From positions 1-24,138 of the forward strand of contig JBDGYE010000066.1 of the NCBI GenBank assembly GCA_039584255.1: DNA of 24,138 nucleotides, read 5' to 3'. The position numbers and the translations under genes were made by a program. Each line of letters starts with the position of its first letter. Position 1 is the first letter of the stretch. This stretch comes from JBDGYE01 sp039584255. Its GTDB lineage: Bacteria; Gemmatimonadota; Gemmatimonadetes; Palauibacterales; Palauibacteraceae. Of the stretch, positions 1 through 7,920 are shown piece after piece. The notes below the pieces were generated by a model. It saw nothing but the letters and a program-made list of their open reading frames with translations. It searched no databases and was not told where the DNA came from.

Positions 1-391
1 AGCGATCCCCCGGGAGGCCGGAGGCGGCAACCGCCGCGGTCACGGCCGAAGGACCCGGCACCGGAACGACAGAATAGCCCGCGTCCCTGACTGCCGAGAC
101 GAGCCTGGCACCGGGATCCGAGACCGTCGGTGTTCCCGCGTCCGAGACGAGGGCACAGGCGAGACCGTCTCTCATGGCGGCCAAGACCTCCCGGATGCGG
201 GCCGCCTCGTTGTGCTCGTGAAGCGATCGGAGGGTGGTGCCGATCCCGAAATGTCTGAGGAGAGCCCCGGTGTGCCGCGTATCTTCGGCGTACACGGTAT
301 CCACCGACTGCAGGGTCTCGAGGGCCCTGGGCGAGGCATCGCCCAGGTTGCCGATCGGCGTGCTGACGAGATACAGAGTCGCTTCAGCCAT
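1..391 (-). CDS. rsmI: 16S rRNA 2'-O-ribose C1402 methyltransferase RsmI, 5' part, runs off the left edge
   Basis: The gene starts at an ATG (389-391) and stays open to base 1, so only about the first 130 residues are present. The translation shows the RsmI/tetrapyrrole-methylase hallmarks in order: STPIGNLGD near residue 10, AEDTRHTGALL near 35, LHEHNE near 57, VSDAGTPTVSDPG near 83 and VPGPSA near 110. RsmI uses S-adenosylmethionine to methylate the 2'-OH of C1402 in the decoding centre of 16S rRNA; the glycine/proline-rich motifs seen here belong to the SAM-binding half. No strong Shine-Dalgarno sequence is visible upstream of the ATG. The gene lies behind trxA on the same strand, separated by 159 bases that contain a stem-loop, so it may have its own transcript. 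The identification is secure; the C-terminal part cannot be judged. Confidence 0.93.
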   Translation of the reverse strand, partial: MAEATLYLVSTPIGNLGDASPRALETLQSVDTVYAEDTRHTGALLRHFGIGTTLRSLHEHNEAARIREVLAAMRDGLACALVSDAGTPTVSDPGARLVSAVRDAGYSVVPVPGPSAVTAAVAASGLPGDR

Positions 392-484
392 CTGCCAGAG
401 CAGCTCGCTGGGGTTACTGCCGCCGCGCGTCCGCAGCCGCCCTACAGCGTACTGAGCGGGTGCCGGCAGGTCCGGGTTACGAGA

Positions 485-519
485 GCGCCCTCCCGCCCGC
501 TACACCGGGCGGAGGGCGC
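485..519 (-). terminator. GC-rich stem-loop behind trxA, possible terminator
   Basis: Arms 485-499 and 506-519 are complementary apart from one unpaired base, around a 6-base loop (ctacac). The hairpin lies about 30 bases past the trxA stop and before rsmI. On the minus strand it is followed by TCTCGTAACC, which is not a convincing U tract, so it may be a weak or factor-assisted terminator or an mRNA-stabilising hairpin. Confidence 0.5.
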
Positions 520-550
520 CCCTACTCAAATCAGGCATGTAGAATCGACT

Positions 551-880
551 TTATATGTACTGCTCTATTTTGCTTTGTAAATGTGTCTTAGGTACGGCGC
601 CAATGACCGTGTCCACGTGCTTTCCGTCCTTGAAATACAGAATGCTGGGGATAGAACGGATCCCGAATCTCTGCGAGACCTTCCGATTCGAGTCGACGTC
701 AAGCTTGCCGACCTTGATCTTGCCGGCGTACTCGGCCGCCAATTCCTCGACGATCGGTCCCACGAGTCTGCACGGACCGCACCATTCCGCCCAGAAGTCC
801 ACTATCGCCAGGCCCTCGGCCGATTCGATCTCTTGCTCGAAGTTGTCATCGGTCAGCGTCATGAGTTCTGCTGCTGCCAC
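551..880 (-). CDS. trxA: thioredoxin
   Basis: This is a 109-residue thioredoxin of normal length and therefore a complete protein. The redox-active site WCGPC is at residues 33-37, preceded by the usual VDFWAE strand, and the conserved cis-proline is at residue 78 in IRSIPS. Thioredoxin reduces cytosolic protein disulfides and is itself recycled by NADPH-dependent thioredoxin reductase, which is not in this window. The start is GTG at 878-880. It is chosen because GAGGAG lies four bases upstream, while the internal ATG at 860-862 has no ribosome binding site. The neighbouring mce gene is divergent, with 117 bases between the two starts. A second thiol-redox gene, a bacilliredoxin, lies elsewhere in the window at 16296-16721. 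Confidence 0.97.
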   Translation of the reverse strand: MAAAELMTLTDDNFEQEIESAEGLAIVDFWAEWCGPCRLVGPIVEELAAEYAGKIKVGKLDVDSNRKVSQRFGIRSIPSILYFKDGKHVDTVIGAVPKTHLQSKIEQYI

Positions 881-997
881 GGGGCTCCTCTCTCTCTCAC
901 GGCCGGTGGTAAAGCTCTATCGGCGAATCTACTTTGCCCGATCGACGTCGGGCCCCGCCCGGCGACCGGACAGCCCGAACGCCTTGGAGGATGAAAC

Positions 998-1429
998 GTG
1001 GTAAAGATCGATCACATCGGAATCGCGGTCAATTCCCTCCGCCAGGCCGTATCTCTGTATGCGGCCGTGCTCGGTGAGAACCCCGCCGGGGAGGAGACAG
1101 TTCCCGATGAGCACGTTCGGGTCGCCTTCTTCGGCTCCGGCGCCGGCCGCATCGAGCTTCTCGAGCCCACCCACCCAGAATCCGCCGTAGCACGGTTCAT
1201 CGAGAACCGGGGGCCGGGCATCCATCATCTCTGCATCACCGTGCCCGATCTCGACGAAGCGCTGGAACGCGCGCGCGAGGCGGGACTCGAACTCGTACCG
1301 CCCGGAGCGCGGCGAGGAGCCGGTGGTAACCCGGTGGCCTTCCTACACCCCCGCAGCTCAGGCGGTGTCCTGATCGAGCTCTCGGAGCAGGATGTGGAAG
1401 AAGGACTTACGGAAGCGGCGAAGCGCTGA
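998..1429 (+). CDS. mce: methylmalonyl-CoA epimerase (VOC superfamily)
   Basis: The 143-residue product has the paired betaalphabetabetabeta modules of vicinal oxygen chelate enzymes. Visible motifs are DHIGIAV (His6), RIELLEPT (around 51-58), RGPGIHHLC (His76/His77), AFLHPRSSGG and VLIELSE (Glu127). These match the family's metal-ligand positions, and the RGPGIHH and HP-x-GVLIEL blocks are typical of methylmalonyl-CoA epimerase rather than glyoxalase I. The enzyme interconverts (S)- and (R)-methylmalonyl-CoA so that the B12-dependent mutase can pass propionyl-CoA carbon to succinyl-CoA. The mutase and propionyl-CoA carboxylase genes are not in this window. The start is GTG at 998, with GGAGG seven bases upstream; the ATG at 991 is out of frame. 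The 3' end overlaps the convergent lipoprotein gene by 23 bases. Confidence 0.93.
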   Translation: MVKIDHIGIAVNSLRQAVSLYAAVLGENPAGEETVPDEHVRVAFFGSGAGRIELLEPTHPESAVARFIENRGPGIHHLCITVPDLDEALERAREAGLELVPPGARRGAGGNPVAFLHPRSSGGVLIELSEQDVEEGLTEAAKR

Positions 1430-1907
1430 TCGAGCTGACGTCGAGCTGCTCCACGTACCATCTTCCCTCTCGGGTCGGAACGGTCACGATCGGAACGGTA
1501 ACGTTGCCCTTCCTCGTTCCGGTCATCGCGGCCACGTACCGCACCCGGTCGGGGCCGAGCTGTGAAAGGTTGGCCTGTGTCAGCTCGTAGCTCCCATGCC
1601 TCAGTAGCTTGGATAGAAAGATCATCCGCTGTTCGACATCCGTGACGCCGAAGCGTTCGACTGCCGGCCCGTCGCTCGTGCCGAATAGCGCTCCCATTTG
1701 CTGGAAGTTCTCCTCGTTCGCGCCTTCGAGAAAACCGCGGACGGCCATCTCCGACGTGGGTGCCCCATAACGGACATCGCGCTGGGTGGCCACCGTCGAC
1801 GAAGAGCAACCGCCTACCAGCACCGCTGCCGCCAGCGCCCCGGCCGTCCGGATTCTCGCTACGCTCGATGGATTCACGCCGACCTCGCGGGTTCTGTGCT
1901 CCACCAC
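1407..1907 (-). CDS. small predicted lipoprotein of unknown function
   Basis: This 166-residue frame begins with a signal-peptide-like stretch, a basic segment (ARIR) then GALAAAVLV, ending in a good lipobox LVGGC with the acceptor cysteine at residue 34. That predicts a lipid-anchored envelope protein. After a low-complexity SSSTVATQRD linker the mature part is compact, about 120 residues, and recalls small lipoproteins with an NTF2/SnoaL-like size and rhythm, but I do not recognise a named family. The longest start is a GTG (1905-1907). A GTG eleven codons in (1875-1877) with GAGG five bases upstream is equally plausible and would give a more normal signal peptide length. The gene converges on mce and overlaps its 3' end by 23 bases, so the two transcripts would be antisense there. 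Confidence 0.72.
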   Translation of the reverse strand: MVEHRTREVGVNPSSVARIRTAGALAAAVLVGGCSSSTVATQRDVRYGAPTSEMAVRGFLEGANEENFQQMGALFGTSDGPAVERFGVTDVEQRMIFLSKLLRHGSYELTQANLSQLGPDRVRYVAAMTGTRKGNVTVPIVTVPTREGRWYVEQLDVSSISASPLP

Positions 1908-1984
1908 ATCCGCCCTTCCCGCGCTAATCTGCCAGCCTTCGCCCCGCCGTCAATAGCGGCGCCGCCGACGGACTTCCCCGGTGG

Positions 1985-3388
1985 CTAGCCTCGTTCCGCC
2001 CCGGACGGCCCGTCACTGCTAAAGTCCAGCCTTCCATCGTCGCCCACGTCCACCGTGATGGAGTCGCCATCCTCGAAGCGGCCCTCCAAGAACGCCATCG
2101 CCAGCGGGTCCGAGACCAGCTGCTGGATGGCCCTCTTCATGGGGCGTGCCCCAAACGCCGGATCGTAGCCCTCCTCCGCGATCCGTCGGCGCGCCGCGGG
2201 GGAGACTTCCAGATGCACCTCACGCTCGCCCAGCAATCCGGCCAGCCGCCGCAGTTGCAGCTCCACGACCCGCTCCAGGTCATCGCGAGTCAGAGGCCGG
2301 AAGACCAGTACCTCGTCGATCCGGTTCAGGAACTCGGGGCGAAAACCCTTCATCAGCGCTTGCCGGACTGCCTTCTCGACCACGCCCCAGTCCTCGCCGG
2401 TGTGCTCGAGTATGTACGGACTTCCGATGTTGCTTGTCATGATGAGCACGGAATTCCGGAAGTCCACCGTCCTCCCCTGGCCATCCGTCAACCGGCCATC
2501 GTCGAGGATCTGTAGAAGGGCGTTGAAGACTTCGGGGTGCGCCTTTTCAATCTCGTCGAACAGGACCACACTGTATGGGCGTCGCCGAACGGCCTCGGTG
2601 AGCTGCCCGCCCTCCTCGTACCCGACGTAGCCTGGCGGCGCTCCCATCAGGCGCGATACGGCGTGACGCTCCATGTACTCCGACATGTCGAGGCGCACCA
2701 TTGCATCCTCGTCGTCGAACAGGAACTCCGCCAAGGCCCGTGCCGTCTCGGTCTTCCCGACGCCTGTCGGTCCCAGGAATATGAAGCTACCGACCGGACG
2801 GTTCGGGTCCTGCAGCCCGGCACGACTGCGGCGGACCGCGTTGGCGACCGCGGTTACGGCCTCGTCCTGGTTGACCACCCTCTCGTGGAGATGGTCCTCG
2901 AGCTGCGTCAGCCGCTGCATCTCGTCCTCCATCATCCTGGAGACCGGGATTCCTGTCCAGGAGGCCACGACATCGGCCACGTCTTCGGAACCGACTTCCT
3001 CTTTCAGGAAGCTTCCCGCGGCCTGGAGTGACTTCAGCGCCCGTTCGGCTTCCTCGAGCTCCGCCCTGACGCGTGGGATCTCACCGTACGAGATCTCGGC
3101 GGCCCGTTGGAGGTCACCTCCACGTGTCGCCCTTTCCGCCCCCAGCGCGAGCTCCTCCGCCTGACGCTTAAGCTCGCGCACACGCTCGATGGACTCCTTC
3201 TCCAGGGTCCACTGTGACTTCATTCCTGCCAGCTTCTCACGGATCCCCGCGAGCTCGCTCTCCAGCTCGACCCTGCGCTCCTCGCTCCTGGGGTCGCGCT
3301 CCTCCCTGAGCGCCTCTCGCTCGATCTCGAGCTGGATCATGCGGCGCTCGAGCACGTCTATCTCTTCGGGCATCGAGTCGATCTCGAT
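1985..3388 (-). pseudogene. clpB: ClpB disaggregase, C-terminal part (M domain and second AAA+ domain), separated from its 5' part by a frameshift
   Basis: From about 3388 the frame reads as ClpB beginning at EIDSMPEEID. It runs through the coiled-coil middle domain (rich in E/R/L heptads, roughly 3360-2960) into AAA+ domain 2, with Walker A GPTGVGKTE, pore loop GYVGYEEGGQL, Walker B VLFDEIEKAH and the sensor-2 GARPMKRAIQQ near the end. ClpB is a hexameric ATPase that pulls proteins out of aggregates together with DnaK. This half is intact to its stop and has normal conservation. It has no good start of its own: the frame stays open upstream to 3652 only as a shadow of the N-terminal half, and the first in-frame ATG inside the homologous region is at 3373. 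The N-terminal half ends at 3390 in another frame. See the finding on the missing ~62 bp. Confidence 0.85.
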
Positions 3389-4542
3389 CGATATAGCGCT
3401 CCGACAGCCTGGCAGCCGCCACCAGCGCTGGATCCGTGATGCGCACGCCGTGGTGCACTTCGTATTTTTCCTTGAGGCCCCGGAGGATAGCGATGGTCTC
3501 CGACAACGAGGGCTCGCCGACGAACACCGGCTGGAAGCGCCGCTCCAACGCCGGATCCTTCTCCACATGCTTCCGGTACTCGTCGAGGGTCGTGGCACCA
3601 ACCATTCTAAGCTCGCCGCGGGCGAGAGGCGGCTTGAGCATGTTTCCGGCATCTACAGCTCCCTCGGCCGCTCCGGCACCCACGACCGTGTGCAGCTCGT
3701 CGAGGAAGACGATGTACCTGCCCTTTGCCTCGGTGATCTCCTTGAGGGCTGCCTTCAGGCGTTCCTCGAACTCTCCGCGGTACTTGGCGCCAGCGAGCAT
3801 CGCGGCGATGTCCAGCTGTATCAGCTTCTTGTCGCGCAACGTCTCCGGCACGTCGCCAGCGACGACCCGCTGGGCCAGACCCTCCACGATCGCGGTCTTG
3901 CCGACGCCCGGCTCCCCGATGAGCACCGGGTTGTTCTTGGTGCGGCGCGACAGGACCTGCATCACTCGCCGGATCTCCGAGTCCCGACCGATGACAGGGT
4001 CCAGCTCGCCGGCGCGAGCCCGTTCGGTGAGGTCCACAGCGAAGCGCTCTAGGGCCCGATACTTCCCTTCGGCCTCCTGATCCGTGACTCGGTGCGGGCC
4101 CCGCACCTCGGAGATGGCCTCTCTGATCGCCTCCTGCGAAGCTCCGGCATCCTCAAGTATGCCTCGCGTGCTGCTGGCCTTCCCGCCGGCAAGTGCCACA
4201 AGCAGGTGCTCGGTGGACACGTAAAGGTCGCTCATGGCGCGTGCCTCCGCGTCCGCCTCATCCAGCACGCGTGCGAGTTCCCGGCTGGCTGCGGGTGTCG
4301 CCCCCGATTGGCGTGGCAGACGGTCCACGGCGTCGGGCAGCGGGGCGCGGACGAGTGACGGGTCCACACCAACCTTGCGGAGGACAGGCTCGATGATCCC
4401 ATCCTCCTCGTCGAGCAACGCGGCCAGAAGATGCACGTCCTCGACGGCGGGGTTTCCGCGCCGGCGGGCAAGCTCCGCCGCCGTTTGAAGGGCCTGCGCG
4501 GCCCTCGCTACCGGAACGGCGCGGCAGGCGAAGCCGGAGCAC
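3237..4542 (-). pseudogene. clpB: ClpB disaggregase, N-terminal domain and first AAA+ domain, lacking its start and frameshifted at its end
   Basis: ClpB homology runs from about 4511 (ARAAQALQTAAELARRRG, normally near residue 8) down to 3390. It covers the Clp N-terminal repeats (HLLAALL and HLLVALAGG) and AAA+ domain 1, with Walker A GEPGVGKT, pore loop KYRGEFEERLK, Walker B IVFLDELH and the sensor region GATTLDEYRKH. At ARLSERYI (3390) the frame leaves ClpB and reads basic nonsense to a stop at 3237. The conserved DRxLPDKAIDLxDEA helix that should follow is absent. No ATG, GTG or TTG with a ribosome site lies where ClpB should begin. Upstream the frame merely continues, out of phase, through the hsp20 coding region, with a GTG at 4649 that is unlikely to be used. 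Either the gene is broken at both ends or the sequence has deletion errors. Confidence 0.82.
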
Positions 4543-4992
4543 CCCGAACTTGAGCCTGGCCCTGACGTCTTGGGGATCGACGTCGGCCGGCAGGCGAAGA
4601 GTGCGGCTGAACTTCCCGTACTGCAGCTCGCTTCGCCGTACTTGGGCACCGTCGGGCAGGCGGGGCCGGACGCGGACGCCGCTCACCTGCAGCTCGTCTC
4701 CGATCGTGGTCACGTCCACTTCATCGCGCTTGAGGCCAGGAACGTCGAGGAGCACCCAGTACTCGTCCGGAGGCCGGATCATCTCGACCCGCGGAAACCG
4801 ACCGTAAACGGGCGGTGCGAACTGTCGTACGCCCTCCACCAGATCCTCCACCATCTCTTGCAGGTCTGAGAACGGTCCCGTCCAGGGACGCCCCCTCTCT
4901 TCCCGGGCCTCTTCGCCGTTCTTCTCCTCGGCCGAATCGCCGCCGACCCGCTCGTCCATCTCCGGCCCTCTCCCTTCGTCATTCTCCACCAT
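4258..4992 (-). CDS. small heat shock protein, Hsp20/alpha-crystallin family, C-terminus replaced
   Basis: The start is well defined: ATG at 4990-4992 with a near-perfect AGGAGGT four bases upstream. Residues 1-40 are a charged, variable N-terminal arm. Residues 65-157 are an alpha-crystallin domain, with PRVEMIRPPDEYWVLLDVPG, DELQVSG, and a final strand KFGVLRLRLPR, the counterpart of the usual NGVLxVxLPK. Such proteins form oligomers that hold unfolding proteins for refolding by DnaK and ClpB. Homology stops at about 4519. The family's short C-terminal extension and stop codon are missing, and the frame continues as a shadow of clpB to 4258, giving 244 residues where about 150 are usual. 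Pairing with clpB makes sense as one heat-shock operon. The core identification is secure; the true 3' end is not. Confidence 0.85.
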   Translation of the reverse strand: MVENDEGRGPEMDERVGGDSAEEKNGEEAREERGRPWTGPFSDLQEMVEDLVEGVRQFAPPVYGRFPRVEMIRPPDEYWVLLDVPGLKRDEVDVTTIGDELQVSGVRVRPRLPDGAQVRRSELQYGKFSRTLRLPADVDPQDVRARLKFGVLRLRLPRRSGSEGRAGPSNGGGACPPARKPRRRGRASSGRVARRGGWDHRACPPQGWCGPVTRPRPAARRRGPSATPIGGDTRSQPGTRTRAG

Positions 4993-4996
4993 TCTT

Positions 4997-5003
4997 ACCT
5001 CCT
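4997..5003 (-). promoter_or_regulatory. strong Shine-Dalgarno site of hsp20
   Basis: AGGAGGT is followed by AAGA and then the ATG of hsp20. It is one of the best ribosome binding sites in the window and fixes the hsp20 start. This suggests high translation when the heat-shock transcript is made. Confidence 0.8.
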
Positions 5004-5119
5004 CATGATTCTACTCGGGACCACAGCGAGAGGAGCAAGAGGCGTGCCCTCAGAAGCGTCCGACGAACCGCGCGACTCCGCCACGGCGGCGGCCGGTCCC
5101 TGCCTTTGTGTTGAGTTGC

Positions 5120-5162
5120 CTGCCTTTTCGGCAGTAGCCGCCCCGCCTCTACTCCGGCGGGC
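5120..5162 (-). terminator. two tandem stem-loops between the M14 peptidase gene and hsp20, possible terminator
   Basis: Reading the minus strand past the peptidase stop (5172), a first hairpin pairs GCCCGCC with GGCGGGGC (5162-5140, loop about 8 bases, one bulge). A second small hairpin, CTGCC-GAAAA-GGCAG, follows at 5134-5120. Neither has a U tract. They may separate the peptidase transcript from hsp20-clpB. The rest of the 179-base gap shows no CIRCE-type inverted repeat and no clear sigma-32 promoter. Confidence 0.35.
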
Positions 5163-5171
5163 CCCGGCAGT

Positions 5172-7703
5172 CTAGCGCAGCGCGGGGCCGAGCAGCAGCG
5201 CGTTCGTGAACAGAGGGAAGTTCGACCTCCACATCAGTCGAAACAGGGGATCGTCCGCGAACAGTATCACTCTCCCCGAGCCGACGCGTCCGGTCACCAG
5301 CCAGGAGGAAGCAGACAGCTCCTGCAGAACTGACTCACTGGCGACTCCGCTCACTGCCTGGACCCCCTCTTCGAACGCTACGACAGTCGCGAAGCGATCC
5401 GACGGCTCGAAGGCCAGGTCTTCCAGATGCAGCACGAAGGCCCGTCGGGAATCGTTGCCGGTGCCACTCCCCCAGCCGAGGGGATGGTCCGCATCGACCC
5501 GCACCGGGAGAATGATCCCGTGGACCGCGTCCTCCCACGCGTCAGATCGCCTCTCGTCGACGGTGCGAAGCCCCAGTCGGCGTCCTTCGTCGGCGGACGT
5601 CTCCTCCTCGTCTGATCTCCGCTCGATTCCGGCGAGCGTTTCTGCGACCCATCGGGCCGACTGGCTGAGGGCGACGAGGGTACCACCGGTGCGGAGCCAA
5701 TCCTCCAGGGCAATCCGGCCATCCTCGTCCAGGGAACTGCCGGGGCTCCCCGATGGAATAACCAGCACTTCGTACTCCGCTAGCCCGCGCCGTTCGAGCA
5801 GCCGTGAGGGAAGAGCGTCGAAGGGTATTCCGGCCAGTTGCTCGAGCAGAAACCACACGGCGCCGAAGCTCGTCGGGCTGAGTCCATCACCGGTGAGCAC
5901 CCCGATGCGCGGCGGAGTGACGGTCAAGGACCGCTGGGTACCGAGATCCCGTCCCGATGACGTCCGGCCGCTGGTCACCGGGCTCGCAAGACTACCCAGA
6001 CCTGCCGCCGTCAGACGGTCGACGGCTCCCTGGTCTCCGGGGAGGAAGTAGGTGCCGGCCAACCAGCGGCCGCCTGCCGCCTCGAACGGCTCCGGCAGGG
6101 CGTACGCCCGGCCGCCTGCCGCAACGTATCTGTAGATCGGGCCCGCCGACTCGAATCCCGGCGGCACGAGGTACCCGTAAGCGTCCTCGATCCCAGCCTC
6201 TTCGGTGACAGCGGGAACCATGCCGGGGACGGAGCGGAATCCTCCATCGACGCCCTGCGCCGCCGAGTGAGCCTCCACGCCGTAGGCATACGGAAGGGAC
6301 CAAGCGGTGATGTCGTAGGTTGCCGATACCGCCTCATCGACAAGCGTCTCGGGTTGGAGCAGCGTGAGCGCCAGACGCCCCCGTGCTTGCCGTGACTGGA
6401 TTCGAAGGGTACCGATCGGGAACTCATCGCGCGGCGGGAAGCCCAAATGAGGCCGGGAGGTGGCGCGGAAGGCACGAGTAGCTCGTTCGACTCGAACTCC
6501 CTGGTTGTGAAGAAGGTCCACCAGGGCATCGGTCGCGGCCCGATCTTCACCGGGCACCAACAGAACGTCTGAGAGTCCGTCTCCCTGTCCCCGGTGGAAG
6601 GCGGCGTACTCCATCAGCAGGTCCGTCTTCCGATGCATGGTCGCTCGAAGCGTCGATATCCCGGCTACCCGATGATGCGTCGCTCTCTCGCGCAACGTGA
6701 GCAGCGTCCCGTCGCGCCGCTCCACCTCCAGACCGGCACCCCCGCTTCCTGCCTGCTCGTAGGTCATGCCGATAGCACCCACCAGGCTGGGCCAGCTGTC
6801 CCCGTATCCCGGGTAGAAGAGGTCGAACTGCTCTCCGGAGTAGTAGAGCCAGCGCCTTCGGTCGAATTCCGCGGCGTTGGCACGGCCGAAGTACTCAGCC
6901 CAGCGCAGGGTGTAGTCGGGATAGATGGGGTTTACCGGCTCCGCGGCCGGAAAAAAGAAGTAGGTACCACGATATCCCATCTCGTGGAAGTCGACGTGGA
7001 CCTGGGGATTCCACCTTCCCCATTGCAGGAGTCGGCCGCGGGTCTCGGCCTGGGTCGCCCAGGTCCAGTCGCGGTTCAGATCGAACAGGTAGTGGTTGTA
7101 GCGTCCAGCCGGCCACGGCGGGTGATGCTCCGACGCCCCGGGACTCGGGTTGGGAAGCAAGCCTCTGACCCCCCGGTACCACTGAACGTAGCGATCCCTG
7201 CCATCCGGGTTGGCAGCCGGATCCAGCACGACGACGACCGAATCTAGGATCCCATCCACGTCGGGCGAACCCGCGGCCAGCTCGTAGGCCGTCCATAGGG
7301 CCGCCTCCGTCGAAGCGCTCTCGTCTCCGTGCTGACCGTACGTAAACCACACCACCGACGGGTTGGCCCGGGCGATCGATCGTGCGTCTTCCGGCCCGAC
7401 CTCGGGAGATAGAAGACGGGCATTGTCGGCGAGCAGCTCGTCCATGCGGCGCAGGTTGGACTCCGTTGCCACGACGAGCAGCACCAGCGGGCGGCCCTCA
7501 GGGGTCGTCCCGTATCTGACCAGCTCCACCCGCTCGGATCCAGCGGCCAGCGCTTCCGCGTAGCGCACGACCGAAGCCGCGTCTGTGAAACGCTCGCCCA
7601 AGGGGTAGCCCAGCACATCCTCGGGCGAGGGTACCGTTTGAGCGGCTGCTGATCCGGACAGCAGGAACGGCAGGCCGCACAACACCCGGGCCGGGTATCT
7701 CAC
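5172..7703 (-). CDS. secreted M14-family zinc carboxypeptidase with C-terminal GATase1-like domain
   Basis: The preferred start is the GTG at 7701-7703, giving 843 residues with an immediate signal peptide (RVLCGLPFLLSGSAAAQ). The frame also stays open to a TTG at 7790, which would put 29 unlikely residues ahead of the signal. The M14 domain shows the zinc ligands H125 and E128 in YGQHGDES, substrate-binding DLNRDW (about 208-213), the third zinc ligand H240 in VHVDFHEMG and a candidate catalytic Glu316 in MTYEQAGS. The M14 catalytic set is therefore complete. Residues from about 600 onward (IGVLTGDG, YEVLVIPSG, LRTGGTLVAL, GRVILFADDP) look like a class-I glutamine-amidotransferase fold, but no nucleophilic cysteine is seen at the expected turn. 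The role inferred is extracytoplasmic peptide degradation; the true substrate is unknown. Confidence 0.88.
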   Translation of the reverse strand: MRYPARVLCGLPFLLSGSAAAQTVPSPEDVLGYPLGERFTDAASVVRYAEALAAGSERVELVRYGTTPEGRPLVLLVVATESNLRRMDELLADNARLLSPEVGPEDARSIARANPSVVWFTYGQHGDESASTEAALWTAYELAAGSPDVDGILDSVVVVLDPAANPDGRDRYVQWYRGVRGLLPNPSPGASEHHPPWPAGRYNHYLFDLNRDWTWATQAETRGRLLQWGRWNPQVHVDFHEMGYRGTYFFFPAAEPVNPIYPDYTLRWAEYFGRANAAEFDRRRWLYYSGEQFDLFYPGYGDSWPSLVGAIGMTYEQAGSGGAGLEVERRDGTLLTLRERATHHRVAGISTLRATMHRKTDLLMEYAAFHRGQGDGLSDVLLVPGEDRAATDALVDLLHNQGVRVERATRAFRATSRPHLGFPPRDEFPIGTLRIQSRQARGRLALTLLQPETLVDEAVSATYDITAWSLPYAYGVEAHSAAQGVDGGFRSVPGMVPAVTEEAGIEDAYGYLVPPGFESAGPIYRYVAAGGRAYALPEPFEAAGGRWLAGTYFLPGDQGAVDRLTAAGLGSLASPVTSGRTSSGRDLGTQRSLTVTPPRIGVLTGDGLSPTSFGAVWFLLEQLAGIPFDALPSRLLERRGLAEYEVLVIPSGSPGSSLDEDGRIALEDWLRTGGTLVALSQSARWVAETLAGIERRSDEEETSADEGRRLGLRTVDERRSDAWEDAVHGIILPVRVDADHPLGWGSGTGNDSRRAFVLHLEDLAFEPSDRFATVVAFEEGVQAVSGVASESVLQELSASSWLVTGRVGSGRVILFADDPLFRLMWRSNFPLFTNALLLGPALR

Positions 7704-7815
7704 CGTGATCGACGCCTTTCGAGGAGCGAGAAAGCGGTTCGGGTCACTGATTCGACAGTGGAAGCTAGCCCTGCGAAGAGCTGATCTCAACGCGCTGAGG
7801 AGGTCCGAAGGCGCC

Positions 7816-7845
7816 TTGACACGCTCTTTGCCGGCGGGCTAGATC
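7816..7845 (+). promoter_or_regulatory. possible sigma-70-type promoter for the lipoprotein gene
   Basis: A perfect TTGACA (7816-7821) stands 17-18 bases ahead of a weak -10 (CTAGAT/TAGATC, 7839-7845). It lies in the 217-base divergent region between the M14 peptidase and the + strand lipoprotein/mla block, and would start transcription about 70 bases before the ATG at 7921. The -10 is poor, so this is tentative. Confidence 0.35.
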
Positions 7846-7920
7846 GAGGCCGTGAGAGATGCGCCCGGCCGTGCCAGTCCGCGGCCGCGACTTCGTCGGC
7901 GGGATGCAGCGGAGCGACCG

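Noticed and set aside
212..580. 122-residue open frame on the + strand
   Set aside because: It lies opposite rsmI and the hairpin, its composition is arginine/proline-rich, and rsmI on the other strand has clear family motifs.
1947..1971. Nested inverted repeat (CCGTC...GACGG around GCGGCGCCGC) behind clpB
   Set aside because: Short outer arms, an off-centre palindrome and no U tract; in such GC-rich sequence this is expected by chance.
4258..4992. A genuine Hsp20-ClpB fusion protein
   Set aside because: The two homologous parts are in different frames, so no single polypeptide carries both; the long hsp20 frame past 4519 translates to basic, low-complexity sequence.
5008..5013. TAGAAT as a -10 box for hsp20
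   Set aside because: It ends only about 16 bases before the ATG, so transcription would start inside or next to the ribosome site, and the best -35 is 19 bases away.
7704..7790. Upstream TTG start (7790) for the M14 peptidase
   Set aside because: It would place 29 residues in front of a well-formed signal peptide, and GTG 7703 sits exactly where the signal begins.
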